Assembly (NCBI GenBank): GCA_019638495.1
Contig: JAHBTQ010000010.1
Span: 62,001-126,000, forward strand
DNA: 64,000 nt
Source of the DNA: Taibaiella sp.
GTDB lineage: Bacteria; Bacteroidota; Bacteroidia; Chitinophagales; Chitinophagaceae
Direction of reading: 5' to 3'
Part shown: piece after piece, positions 22,501 through 30,876 of the stretch
Position numbering within the stretch: the stretch's first letter is position 1
Layout of the letters: every line of letters begins with the position of its first letter
Notes under the pieces: generated by a model
Database searches by the model: none
Seen by the model: only the letters and a program-made list of their open reading frames with translations
What the model was told of the DNA's origin: nothing
Program-made: the position numbers and the translations under genes

Positions 22501-25500
22501 GGTAGTGTGGCGGTTGTCATCGATCCTTTGCCAACTCAATATACCGTGACAGGCGGCGGTCATTATTGTGCGGGCGGAACCGGTGTAGTCATCGGACTGG
22601 GCATGACAAATGCAGGCATCAACTATCAGCTTTATAACGGTGCGTCACCTGCAGGTAGCCCGGTAGCAGGTACAGGTGCCGCGATCAGCTTTGGCTCGCA
22701 CACAGCATCTGGTACCTACACAGTACTTGCTACTAATAGCACAACCCTCTGTACCGAGGCTATGTCAAATAGTGTAACGGTGGTTATAGATCCTCTTCCA
22801 AACGTGCAAACTGTGACCGGCGGCGGTACCTATTGCCAATACGGTGCGGGAGTGCCTGTGGGACTTGCCAGCTCACAAACAGGGATTAACTATCAACTAT
22901 ACAATGGTGCCACGGCGGTGGGTAGCCAGGTAGCTGGCACAGGTTCTGCTATCAGCTTTGGTAACCAAACACTTGCTGCAACTTATTCCGTGCTTGCTAC
23001 GGACGCATCGACAGGTTGTACCAATGCAATGTCCGGTACAGCTACTGTGATCATGAATCCTGCTCCTATTGCTTATGCAGTTACCGGTGGTGGTGCATAT
23101 TGTGCAGGCGGTGCAGGTGTTGCCGTTGGTGTAGCGAATTCAGAGACTGGTATCAGTTACCAGTTATATAACGGAGCAACTGCAGTGGGTAGCCCTGTGG
23201 CTGGTACGGGTTCTGCTATCAGTTTTGGAAACCAAACTCTCGCAGCAACATATTCGGTGCTTGCAACTAATACTGTTACAGCATGTACGAACGCAATGAC
23301 AGGCAACGCTGTTGTAATCATGAATCCACTGCCTAATGCATACGCAATTACCGGTGGTGGTGCATATTGTTCAGGTGGTTCAGGAGTTGCAGTCGGACTT
23401 TATTCTTCTCAGTCAGGTATCAACTACCAGCTCTACAGGGGTTCTACTACGGTAGGCTCGCCTGTAGCAGGCACAGGTACTGCCATCTCTTTCGGTAACC
23501 AGACAACAGCGGGCACTTATTCAATACTCGCTACTAATGCAACAACTGGTTGCACCAAGTCAATGACCGGATCGGTAGGAGTAGTGGTAAATGCGCTACC
23601 TGTGGTACAGGCAGTGACAGGTGGTGGTAACGCTTGTTCCGGTGGTGCAGGTGCGCACATTGGTCTTGCTTCGTCAGAGGTGGGTATCAACTACCAGGCA
23701 TTTATCGGCTCAACAGCGGTAACCGCAGCTATCGGTGGTACCGGCGACGAGCTGGATCTGGGCCAGCAATGGGCACCAGGTTCTTATACAATTATCGGAG
23801 TAAACGCAACAACAGGTTGTACGTCTACCATGGCGGGTTCTGCAACTGTTGTGCTTAATTATCCTCCTACAGCTTATTCAGTGACCGGAGGCGGTACATA
23901 TTGCTCAGGTGGTTCTGGTGTAGCGGTTGGGCTTGCAAACTCTGCTTCTACCGCTTCATATAGGTTGTACCTCGGTACTACTGCGGTAGGTTCGCCGGTT
24001 ACGGGTACAGGCTCTGCTATCAGTTTTGGTTCTTATACTACGGCAGGTACATACACGGTTCTTGCGACCAACATTGCTAATGCATGTTTTGCGCCGATGA
24101 CAGGAAGTGCTACAGTGGGCATCAATCCGCTCCCTACAGCATACAATGTGACCGGCGGCGGCAACTACTGCCCTGGTACCAGTGGTGCAACTATCACACT
24201 TGACGGTTCTAATACAGGTATTGAATACAGAATGTACCTGGGTACATCTGTAGTGGGTGCGCCGATAACAGGTACCGGCTCAGCGCTCAATATGGGTATT
24301 TACAGTACTACCGGCACATACTCTGTGCAGGCTACTAACATCCTTACCGGTTGTGTTAACGGAATGACAGGTTCTGTATCTGTATCTCCTTACACTCCAC
24401 CGGCGGTATATACTGTTACAGGTGGCGGTGCTTATTGTACTGGTAGCACACCTCCTTCTATCAGCATCACCAGCTCACAGGCAGGGGTCAACTACGGTCT
24501 GTACCTGGGATCAAGCCTTGTATCTACAATGGCCGGTACCGGTTATACACTCAACTTTGGACCACAGGCCACTCCGGGTACATACTCTGTACTGGCAACC
24601 AATGCTACTACATCGTGTACGAGCGCTATGACCGGAACAGTTTCGGTGTCTGTAAATTCCCTGCCACTTACTTACAATGTAGGCGGTGGTGGTAGCTACT
24701 GTGCAGGTGGTGCAGGTGTGGCAGTTACATTGAGTGGCTCTGCTACCGGTGTAAACTACCAATTAATGAATGGTGCTACGGCAACAGGTGCTGCGCTTGC
24801 AGGTACAGGATCGGCGCTGAATTTTGGCCCGATGACTGCTGCAGGCACGTACACTGTCCGTGCTACTAACGCCACTACCGGCTGTGTAAACAACATGACG
24901 GGAAGTGCGATCGTGATCATAAATCCGCTGCCGGTTGCTTACGACGTTTCCGGTGGTGGTGCTTACTGCTCAGGTAGCACAGGTGTTTCAGTTGGCCTTT
25001 CAGGTTCTGAGTCGGGCATTACTTATACGCTTTACAGAGGAGGAACTACGGTTGGCTCACCTGTAAGCGGTGGCGGTGCGGCGTTCAGCTTCGGCGTTTA
25101 CACAACTGCCGGTACTTACACTGTTCAGGCTGTAAACAGCGGCACAGGTTGTTCAAACCCAATGAATGGCGGCGCAACTGTTTCGGTTAATCCGTTGCCT
25201 TCTACGTACACCATCACTGGTGGTGGCAACTACTGTAATGGAGGAACCGGCGTATCGGTTGGCCTTAGCTGGTCTGATGCTGGTGTTAACTATCAGCTCT
25301 ACAACGGCTCTACTGCAACAGGTAGTCCGGTAGCAGGGCTTAATGGTCCGCTTGATTTCGGTATGATGACAGGTGCCGGAACTTATTCAGTTCGTGCTAC
25401 GAATGCATCCACTTCTTGTGTGAACAATATGACAGGTACTGTATCAGTGGGTATCAATCCGCTGCCAGGAGCCTTCAGTGTAACCGGAGGTGGTACTTAT

Positions 25501-28500
25501 TGCCTGGGTAGCACAGGTGTTGAAGTTGGACTTAGCGGTTCTGAAGCCGGCATCAACTATAGCTTGTATAACGGTAGCACACTTACGGGCAGCGCAGTAG
25601 CGGGTACAGGAGCGGCAATAAGCTTCGGTCCGAATGCGGCCGGTACTTACACAGTGCTCGCGGTAGATGCAACAACGTCTTGCCAAACTGCAATGACCGG
25701 ATCGGCAACGGTAAATGCAAATGTGCAGCCTGCACCGTTTACGGTTTCAGGCGGTGGTTCACACTGCTCCGGTACTACCGGTCCTGCAGTTACATTGTCA
25801 TCGTCTCAGACAGGTGTATCTTATAAGCTATACAATGGCACAACTTATACAGGAATTATGCTTGCAGGTTCTGGTAGCTCACTGAATTTCGGTACGCAGG
25901 ATGCCGCAGGTACTTATACTGTACTGGCTACTAACAATAGTACCGGCTGCACGCGCGGCATGACCGGTAGCGCTACAGTAATAGTAAATGCAGCTCCTAC
26001 TGCTTTCGCTGTAACGGGTGGCGGTAACTATTGCGCTGGAGGCGCCGGTGTTCCTGTGGGGATTTCTGGTTCACAATCCGGCGTTCTTTACAGGTTATAC
26101 AAAGGCACTGCTACTGTAGGTTCGCCGGTTGCTGGTACCGGGTCGGCTATTTCATTCGGCAACCAGACAGCAAACGGTGTCTACAGCGTAAGCGCAATGA
26201 ACAGCTCTACTTCCTGCAGCACTGGCATGACGGGTACTGTTACTGTTAATGCGAATGCTCTGCCTACGGCATATAGCATGCTGGGTGGTGGTGCATATTG
26301 TGCCGGTGGTTCTGGCGTAAACGTTAGCCTTGGTAGTTCCAATGCAGGTGTAACATACCAGCTCTACAATGGTAGCACACCGGTAGGAAGCCCTACGGCA
26401 GGTACAGGCTTTATTCTTCATTTTGGATTCCAGACTGCAGCAGGTACCTATAGCGTAGTAGCAACTGATAACATATCTGGTTGTACCAACGCTATGAATG
26501 GTACTGCGCCTGTAGTAGTTAACCCGCTGCCAACGTCGCATGATGTGACAGGCGGTGGTGCATATTGCGAAGGTGGAACTGGCGTGGCTGTTGGAATTTC
26601 GGGCACAGAAGCCGGTAATTCCTATACGCTTTACCGCGGCTCAACCATAGCGGCATCTTCAGTACCTGGTACCGGTGGGTCTCTGTCGTTTGGCTTGATG
26701 ACCGCAGCAGGAACTTATACTGTGTTGGCTACTAATACGACAACAGGTTGTACCGCTGCTATGGGTAGCAATGCGATTGTTACTGTAAATGCTCGCCCAC
26801 TTGAATTTGACATTACCGGTGGCGGTGGTTACTGCGCCGGTGGTACAGGTGTTCACCTGGGTGTAAGCAATTCTCAGACGGGCGTAAGCTACCAGTTGTA
26901 CAATGGTTCATCTATGGTAGGCGGTGCACTTGCAGGTACGGGTGATATGCTCGACTTTGGTGCACAAACTACTGCAGGTACATATAGTGTACTGGCTACT
27001 AACTCCACTACGGGTTGTGCCAGGGCTATGGCCGGCACTGCTCCGGTTGTTGTTAACGCACTACCTTCTTTGTACTCTGTAGTAGGCGGTGGAAACTACT
27101 GTGCGGGTGGTTCCGGTGTGAATGTCGGCCTGGGTGGTTCTGATTTTGGAATTACTTATCGCCTCTACAAGGACGGTGTGCTTACAGGTTCACCTGTATC
27201 GGGCACAGGTTTTGAGATCAGCTTTGGTATGCAAACAGGTCTTGGCGCATACACAATTGTTGCTGAAAATGCCGGCAACGCTTGTACTGCAACTATGCTC
27301 GGCGCCGCAACAGTAGGTAATAGCGCACCTCCGGTAGTGTATAACCTCTCAGCGGGCGGTAGCTATTGTTCAGGTGGCACAGGTGTTGAACTGTCACTTG
27401 ATGGTTCAGAATCTGGTGTGGATTATCGCCTATACAATGGTTCTACTGCGACGGGTATTATCGTAGGTGGTACCGGAAGCGAAATTGATTTCGGTTCGGT
27501 TCCTGCAGGTTCTTATTCAGTGCTTGCTGTTAACAGCACTACTTCTTGCTCATCTGATATGAATGGTACTGCTACCGTATCTATCAATACACTGCCTACA
27601 GCATTTGCTGTAACTGGCGGTGGAGCGTATTGCGCAGGTAGCTCAGTTACTGTAGGCCTCAGCGGCTCACAGAGCAACGTATCATATCAATTGTATAATG
27701 GAACAACTGCCATTGGCAGCGCATTGACAGGCACAGGAAGTGCACTGAACTTTGGCACTGTTGCAGAGGGTGTATATTCGGTTAGGGCTACAAATTCTAT
27801 CACAGGTTGCGTTGGCGGTATGACCGGCTCTGTAACAGCAGTGATGAATGCTCAGCCAAATGCTTACACCGTGACTGGCGGAGGAACACTGTGTTCCGGT
27901 GCTGCTGGTGTTACAGTTGCACTTAGCGGCTCTCAAACCGGTGTTAACTATAGCTTGTATAATGGCGCTACTGCAGTTGGGACTGCAATTGCGGGTACGG
28001 GTCTCGCACTTACGTTCCCTGCACAGACAACTGCAGGTGATTACACGGTGATGGCGGTTAATGCTACAACAAGCTGCTCACGCAGCATGACGGGTAGCGC
28101 AAACGTGGTGGTTAATCCAACGCCGGCTACATTTACTGTAACGGGTGGTGGTTCTTACTGCCCTGGCACATCGGGTGTTCACATTGGCTTGTCAGGATCG
28201 GGTGCAGGTATTAGCTACCAGCTATATCGTGGCTCCGTAATGGCAGGTGCGGCAACGGCTGGTACCGGTGGTACGGTTGACTTCGGTTCGTTCACTGATG
28301 CCGGTACATATATGGTTGTGGCAACAAATGCAACAACAGCTTGTACAGCTAACATGGACGGTACGGCGACAGTTGCTGTGAATCCACAGCCAGCGGTGCA
28401 GGCACTCGTAGCCAGCTCCACAGGATATTGTGCAGGTAGTGCGGGTGTTGAGTTCACGCTAGCAAATACGCAGACGGGCACAAGCTATAGTTTGTATAAT

Positions 28501-30807
28501 GGCACAACATTGGTTGGTGGACCGATAGCAGGTACAGGAAGCGGTATTAGCTTCGGCTTTAAGATGCCTACAGGTATGTACTCAGCTGTTGCAACGGATG
28601 CGCTGAATGGTTGTACGACTAACATGACCGGCACTCCATCGATTGTTATGAATACACTGCCTGATATCTTCGCTGTAAGCGGCGGTGGTGCTTATTGCGG
28701 TGGTACTTCGGGTTCCACTGTATCGTTGCTGAGCTCACAGAGCGGTATAAACTACCAGTTGTACAGGAATGGTTCAATGAGTGGTAGCGTAGTAGCCGGT
28801 ACTGGCAGCGCAATCACGTTTGGTCCGCAAACGGCAGGAACTTATACCGTTCAGGCGATCAACGCTGGAACAGGTTGTCGTAGCAATATGTCTGGCTCTG
28901 CAAGTGTAATTATGAATGCTGCTCCTGCTGTGTTCACGGTTACTGGTGGTGGTCAATACTGCGCAGGTAGCACAGGTGTTCATGTAGGCCTCAGCGGCTC
29001 TGCTACAGGTATCAAGTATACACTGTATAACGGTACAACCGCAGTTGGTCTTCCTGTAAATGGTACGGGCAGTCCTATAGACTTTGGTACTATGACGGCA
29101 GGTAGCTACATGGTTGTGGCAAACAACCCGATCACTGCTTGTACTTCAAATATGTCTGGTACCGCAACGGTGATCATGAATGCAGTTCCTGAAGTGCACC
29201 TTGTTAGCGGTGGTGGTTCTGTATGCGCAGGTGGTACAGGTGTAGCAATAATGATCGATGGTTCTGAAACCGGTATTAACTACCGTGCTTACAATGGCAG
29301 CTCTGCTGTAGGTACAGCGGTGGCAGGTACAGGTAGCGGACTTACGCTTGGTAGCTTCAACGCTGCAGGCACTTATACTGTGCGCGCAACCGATGCAAGC
29401 ACATCATGTACATCGGCTATGACAGGTACTGCAACGATTAACGTAAATGCACTGCCGGCAATACAAACCGTAACCGGTGGTGGTAACTACTGTGAAGGTG
29501 GTTCTGGTGCCGTTATTGGTCTCGGTGGCTCGGCTGAAGGAGTTAACTATAAACTCTACCAGGGTGCATCACTTGTGAGCACAACTGCAGGTACAGGCTT
29601 TGCATTCTCATTCGCACCGGCTACGGCTGTTGGTACGTACACAGTAATGGCAGTAAACGCTACTACGGGTTGTAGCCGTGCAATGCTGGGAGACGCTACT
29701 GTAGCAACGACGCCAACTGTGGCTCCGACTGTTACATTGAACTCGGCTTCAGGTGACACGCTTTGCGCAGGAGTGCCGGCAGCGTTCTCTACTGCTATTA
29801 CAAATGGTGGCACAACGCCTGCTTACACCTGGAAAGTCAATGGTGTGACTATGTCGTCTACTGCGGCAACATTCAGCTATCTCCCTGCAAACGGAGACGT
29901 TGTGGCTGTGACTTTGGCAAGCAGCGCTACGTGTGCAACACCTGCTACTGTGACAGCATCGAGGACATTCACGGTGATCGAAAGCCAGATGCCTTCGGTT
30001 ACTGCTGAGATCACTGGTGGTGACACGATATGCGATGGTTCACCGGTAACAATTACTGCGGTGCCAACGTTTGGTGGTAGTGCTCCTTCATTCTCATGGG
30101 TTAAGAATGGTGTTCCGTCAGCTAGCGGCGCCAGCTTCACGTTCACTCCGGTGAATGGTGATGTGGTTTACGTGCGCATGACAAGTAACTATCAATGCCG
30201 TCTTGCTTCGCTCGTATCAGGTAACAATGATACAATGAGCGTTATTGTAGCACTGGCACCTACAGTAGGTATTGTTTCTGATAAGGGCCTTTCTGTAAAC
30301 AAGGGTGAAGCGCTTACATTGACAGCAACTGCGGTGAATACATACAAGCCGACTTACCAGTGGTACCTGAACGGTGCTCTCATACATGGTGCAACGCTTT
30401 CTACTTTCACTTACGCCAGCTATGAAGACAAAGACACAGTAAGCTGCCGTGTGGCAAACAATACACCATGTGGCGAATATGCTTCGGTAAATACTGTGAT
30501 GATCAACGTGAGCAGTGTAGGTGTTGCGAATGTGGGCAATGCGGCGTTTGATGTTCGCGTTACTCCTAACCCTACGCGTGGCAACTTCATCATAAAAGGC
30601 AGCATTGAGTCCGCCGGAAGTGACGAAGTTACTTACGAGGTTACGGACATGCTTGGTCAGACAGTACATGTGGGTAAGGCGCAGTTAAAGAATGGTATTA
30701 TCGACCAGGCTGTGACGCTTAGCAACAGTCTTGCTAATGGCATGTACATGGTGAGCCTGCATGCAAGTGGCACCACGAAGGTGTTCCATATCGTTCTGCA
30801 GCAGTAA
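16507..30807 (+). CDS. Giant modular T9SS surface protein, 4766 aa
   Basis: Signal peptide with a long n-region (hydrophobic core about 18-33). Then: a unique domain to about 185; an Ig_7-like unit; nine Ig/PKD-like units with core YNWSGPNxYS, interrupted by one BIG2-like unit, two Ig_7-like units (WYDAASAGTQLGTG) and an anchor-type beta domain; 33 tandem units of about 89 aa (1476-4406); three Ig-like units; and a type A sorting domain from about 4683 (PNPTRG, ending KVFHIVLQQ). The order of the C-terminal part matches the 2808-aa neighbour, so the two are paralogues in their tails. Predicted export through Sec then T9SS, with an extended surface fibre. The 89-aa unit is not a family I can name. 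The reading frame is intact over 14.3 kb. Confidence 0.88.
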   Translation: MKHFSLSRSVGKSFNCGKALALLLILLAGSISSFATISVTPSLGGTNICAAKAIGGSDPAFTTIGPIIIQEGAATDFNGALSITFSPPTGWQFDVSSTLTLASVGSGLSVSGGFVGGDIVITGTLSGTHATSTNWIIIDAITIQATSTGAAPGNITNTAMSGTWNGLSMGTNFGSLSLTPEPGAVSVSGGGTFCTANTTLTASGGAGGTIYYQGTTSGGTSTGTASSSEVVNTSGTYYFRAQTVAGCWGQQGSAAVTFNTPPTVASITPSTTNLCLGTSLTLTAGAVTGTGGLVSYNWTGPDGFSTTTSTNFVTFTPTTTAASGSYSLSVTYPGTGCTSSSVSSSAVTVNTLPTVASITPSSTEICTGSTLTLTSGAVTGTGSLTSYNWSGPNGYTATTAVDNAAVSLTTTAQSGVYTLSVTYPGTGCTSNPVTSSSVTVNNRPTVASITPSNAINCIGATLTFTAGSVTGTGSLTSYNWTGPNAFSTTTATNTTSFTTSSTAESGAYSLTVTYPGTGCTSTFAVTSPAVTVNAVPTVASITPSSTNICTGNSLTLTAGSVTGGGTLTSYNWSGPNGYSTTSVANNVAFTPTTTAASGDYSLTVTYPGAGCTSSMVVTSPSVTVNQSPAAITGTTIFCDGATSTLSNAVGGGTWASSNTGVATVGSLSGVVTGVTPGTSVITYELTGPCIAVTTVTVLPLPTITSSTGNEACAGGTTTVSATPSSGAKVNWYDAASAGTQLGTGNILTVTAPTVTTTYYAEAVDITGDSVASPFSGGNGNAGIMFDVTALNTVDINSFTPLAFAGTYDYEIYYRTGTFVGHEASATGWTLIGTLAGSSSGSNGPRTIPLSSPLTVTAGQTYAIYVTSTTGSGVQYTNNASVGAVVGSNSDLQIKVGYGKAYPFGGSNVGRAPNMQINYSTPGCVSATRTGVVLTVNATPTVASITPSPTSLCAGATLTLTAGAVTGTGTLLSYNWSGPDTYSSTSASNTTTLNPASSAGSGEYSVSVTYTGAGCTSTQAVSSTVTVDPLPTAVTVSGGGTYCTANATLTTSGGTGGTIYFQGTTSGGTSTATPATSQIVSTSGTYYFRSLSAGGCWGPEGSATVTFNAQPTVASITPSPTNLCLGTNLTLTAGSVTGTGGLVSYNWTGPNSFSTTTAGNSVVFTPTTTAASGVYTLSVTYPGTGCTSTDVVSTTVSVNAVPTVSSITPSASTVCTNSTLTLFAGSVTGAGTLTSYNWSGPNGFSTTTTAVSTAFTPTTTASSGDYSLTVTYPGVGCTSSEVTTSVTVNVQPTVSSITADASELCEGATITFTGAGASGTGSLTSYNWSGPNAYSATTSGSTTSISSLTTSASGVYSLTVTYPGAGCTSNPVTTSPAVTVNDLPTVASITPSTTTACVGLPLTFTAGSTTGTGSLTSYNWSGPNAYSATTTVGSASFSPTTTAYSGVYSLTVTYPGVGCTSNPVTTAYVSVVPRPDIYNVTGGGVICAGDAGVHIGLDWSLYGINYQLYNSSGTAIGSPMGGSTSGLDFGLINTAGTYTVLATNASTGCQSDMAGSATVTVNPLPTAYAVTGGGTTCENSMAVSVGLANSDAGITYQLYNGSSTTGSPVAGTGAAISFGAQNVSGTYSVRATNNTTSCVGGMTGSVVVSINPAPTAYALTGGGNYCSGGAGLAVGLANSNTGIDYQLYNGASAVGSAVSGTGSAISFGTFTAAGTYTVLATNTSTSCTGPMSGNATIVINPLPTAYTVTGGGAYCAGGAGVAVGLSFSATGINYQLYNGGSAAGSPVAGTGSAISFGNQTLAGTYTVMATDATTSCTNPMTGSVDVIMNALPVAQTVTGGGAFCTGGSGVPVGLGNSETGISYQLYNGASTVGSPIGGTGSAISFGNQATAGTYTVVGTNTVTTCTNAMSGSASVTVNPLPTQYVVTGGGDYCAGGSGVAIGLNSSNTGISYQLYNGASVSGSPIDGTGSAVSFGSRTAAGTYSAVATNTVTGCVGNMFGSVAVVIDPLPTQYTVTGGGHYCAGGTGVVIGLGMTNAGINYQLYNGASPAGSPVAGTGAAISFGSHTASGTYTVLATNSTTLCTEAMSNSVTVVIDPLPNVQTVTGGGTYCQYGAGVPVGLASSQTGINYQLYNGATAVGSQVAGTGSAISFGNQTLAATYSVLATDASTGCTNAMSGTATVIMNPAPIAYAVTGGGAYCAGGAGVAVGVANSETGISYQLYNGATAVGSPVAGTGSAISFGNQTLAATYSVLATNTVTACTNAMTGNAVVIMNPLPNAYAITGGGAYCSGGSGVAVGLYSSQSGINYQLYRGSTTVGSPVAGTGTAISFGNQTTAGTYSILATNATTGCTKSMTGSVGVVVNALPVVQAVTGGGNACSGGAGAHIGLASSEVGINYQAFIGSTAVTAAIGGTGDELDLGQQWAPGSYTIIGVNATTGCTSTMAGSATVVLNYPPTAYSVTGGGTYCSGGSGVAVGLANSASTASYRLYLGTTAVGSPVTGTGSAISFGSYTTAGTYTVLATNIANACFAPMTGSATVGINPLPTAYNVTGGGNYCPGTSGATITLDGSNTGIEYRMYLGTSVVGAPITGTGSALNMGIYSTTGTYSVQATNILTGCVNGMTGSVSVSPYTPPAVYTVTGGGAYCTGSTPPSISITSSQAGVNYGLYLGSSLVSTMAGTGYTLNFGPQATPGTYSVLATNATTSCTSAMTGTVSVSVNSLPLTYNVGGGGSYCAGGAGVAVTLSGSATGVNYQLMNGATATGAALAGTGSALNFGPMTAAGTYTVRATNATTGCVNNMTGSAIVIINPLPVAYDVSGGGAYCSGSTGVSVGLSGSESGITYTLYRGGTTVGSPVSGGGAAFSFGVYTTAGTYTVQAVNSGTGCSNPMNGGATVSVNPLPSTYTITGGGNYCNGGTGVSVGLSWSDAGVNYQLYNGSTATGSPVAGLNGPLDFGMMTGAGTYSVRATNASTSCVNNMTGTVSVGINPLPGAFSVTGGGTYCLGSTGVEVGLSGSEAGINYSLYNGSTLTGSAVAGTGAAISFGPNAAGTYTVLAVDATTSCQTAMTGSATVNANVQPAPFTVSGGGSHCSGTTGPAVTLSSSQTGVSYKLYNGTTYTGIMLAGSGSSLNFGTQDAAGTYTVLATNNSTGCTRGMTGSATVIVNAAPTAFAVTGGGNYCAGGAGVPVGISGSQSGVLYRLYKGTATVGSPVAGTGSAISFGNQTANGVYSVSAMNSSTSCSTGMTGTVTVNANALPTAYSMLGGGAYCAGGSGVNVSLGSSNAGVTYQLYNGSTPVGSPTAGTGFILHFGFQTAAGTYSVVATDNISGCTNAMNGTAPVVVNPLPTSHDVTGGGAYCEGGTGVAVGISGTEAGNSYTLYRGSTIAASSVPGTGGSLSFGLMTAAGTYTVLATNTTTGCTAAMGSNAIVTVNARPLEFDITGGGGYCAGGTGVHLGVSNSQTGVSYQLYNGSSMVGGALAGTGDMLDFGAQTTAGTYSVLATNSTTGCARAMAGTAPVVVNALPSLYSVVGGGNYCAGGSGVNVGLGGSDFGITYRLYKDGVLTGSPVSGTGFEISFGMQTGLGAYTIVAENAGNACTATMLGAATVGNSAPPVVYNLSAGGSYCSGGTGVELSLDGSESGVDYRLYNGSTATGIIVGGTGSEIDFGSVPAGSYSVLAVNSTTSCSSDMNGTATVSINTLPTAFAVTGGGAYCAGSSVTVGLSGSQSNVSYQLYNGTTAIGSALTGTGSALNFGTVAEGVYSVRATNSITGCVGGMTGSVTAVMNAQPNAYTVTGGGTLCSGAAGVTVALSGSQTGVNYSLYNGATAVGTAIAGTGLALTFPAQTTAGDYTVMAVNATTSCSRSMTGSANVVVNPTPATFTVTGGGSYCPGTSGVHIGLSGSGAGISYQLYRGSVMAGAATAGTGGTVDFGSFTDAGTYMVVATNATTACTANMDGTATVAVNPQPAVQALVASSTGYCAGSAGVEFTLANTQTGTSYSLYNGTTLVGGPIAGTGSGISFGFKMPTGMYSAVATDALNGCTTNMTGTPSIVMNTLPDIFAVSGGGAYCGGTSGSTVSLLSSQSGINYQLYRNGSMSGSVVAGTGSAITFGPQTAGTYTVQAINAGTGCRSNMSGSASVIMNAAPAVFTVTGGGQYCAGSTGVHVGLSGSATGIKYTLYNGTTAVGLPVNGTGSPIDFGTMTAGSYMVVANNPITACTSNMSGTATVIMNAVPEVHLVSGGGSVCAGGTGVAIMIDGSETGINYRAYNGSSAVGTAVAGTGSGLTLGSFNAAGTYTVRATDASTSCTSAMTGTATINVNALPAIQTVTGGGNYCEGGSGAVIGLGGSAEGVNYKLYQGASLVSTTAGTGFAFSFAPATAVGTYTVMAVNATTGCSRAMLGDATVATTPTVAPTVTLNSASGDTLCAGVPAAFSTAITNGGTTPAYTWKVNGVTMSSTAATFSYLPANGDVVAVTLASSATCATPATVTASRTFTVIESQMPSVTAEITGGDTICDGSPVTITAVPTFGGSAPSFSWVKNGVPSASGASFTFTPVNGDVVYVRMTSNYQCRLASLVSGNNDTMSVIVALAPTVGIVSDKGLSVNKGEALTLTATAVNTYKPTYQWYLNGALIHGATLSTFTYASYEDKDTVSCRVANNTPCGEYASVNTVMINVSSVGVANVGNAAFDVRVTPNPTRGNFIIKGSIESAGSDEVTYEVTDMLGQTVHVGKAQLKNGIIDQAVTLSNSLANGMYMVSLHASGTTKVFHIVLQQ
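17296..20931 (+). repeat. Nine Ig/PKD-like units (about 88-91 aa), in two blocks
   Basis: Units begin VASITPS and contain C-x-G...LTLTAG, then SYNWSGPN, then GVYSLTVTYPGxGCTS and VTVNxxPT. Four units come first, then a BIG2-like unit, an Ig_7-like unit with an inserted anchor domain, a fifth unit, another Ig_7-like unit and four more units. Each has two conserved cysteines. A further unit of this type occurs once in the 2808-aa protein (about residues 716-800). Confidence 0.87.
20932..29724 (+). repeat. 33 tandem copies of an unnamed 89-aa unit
   Basis: Units run from about AYxVTGGGxYC..GG through YQLYNGxxxVGSPVAGTG, SAISFG, AGTYTVLATN, GCTxxMTG to VxVNPLPT. I count 33 consecutive units in 8793 nt (266.5 nt on average; 87-90 aa each). 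One Cys follows the GGG motif and one precedes the MTG motif in essentially every unit, giving about 66 cysteines. Unit 29 lacks the GGG motif (ALVASSTGYC). Protein identity between units is high but DNA identity is much lower. The fold is presumably an Ig-like beta sandwich (inference). Confidence 0.93.
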
Positions 30808-30831
30808 TAGATTGATAATAGAATTTGGGAG

Positions 30832-30861
30832 AGCAGGAAGCATATCGCTTCCTGCTTTTTC
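30832..30861 (+). terminator. Rho-independent terminator after the 4766-aa gene
   Basis: Perfect 9-bp stem AGCAGGAAG / CTTCCTGCT with a 7-nt loop and a T run. It ends only about 15 nt before the ATG of the following ureohydrolase gene. Confidence 0.9.
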
Positions 30862-30876
30862 TTTTACTTTGCATCT

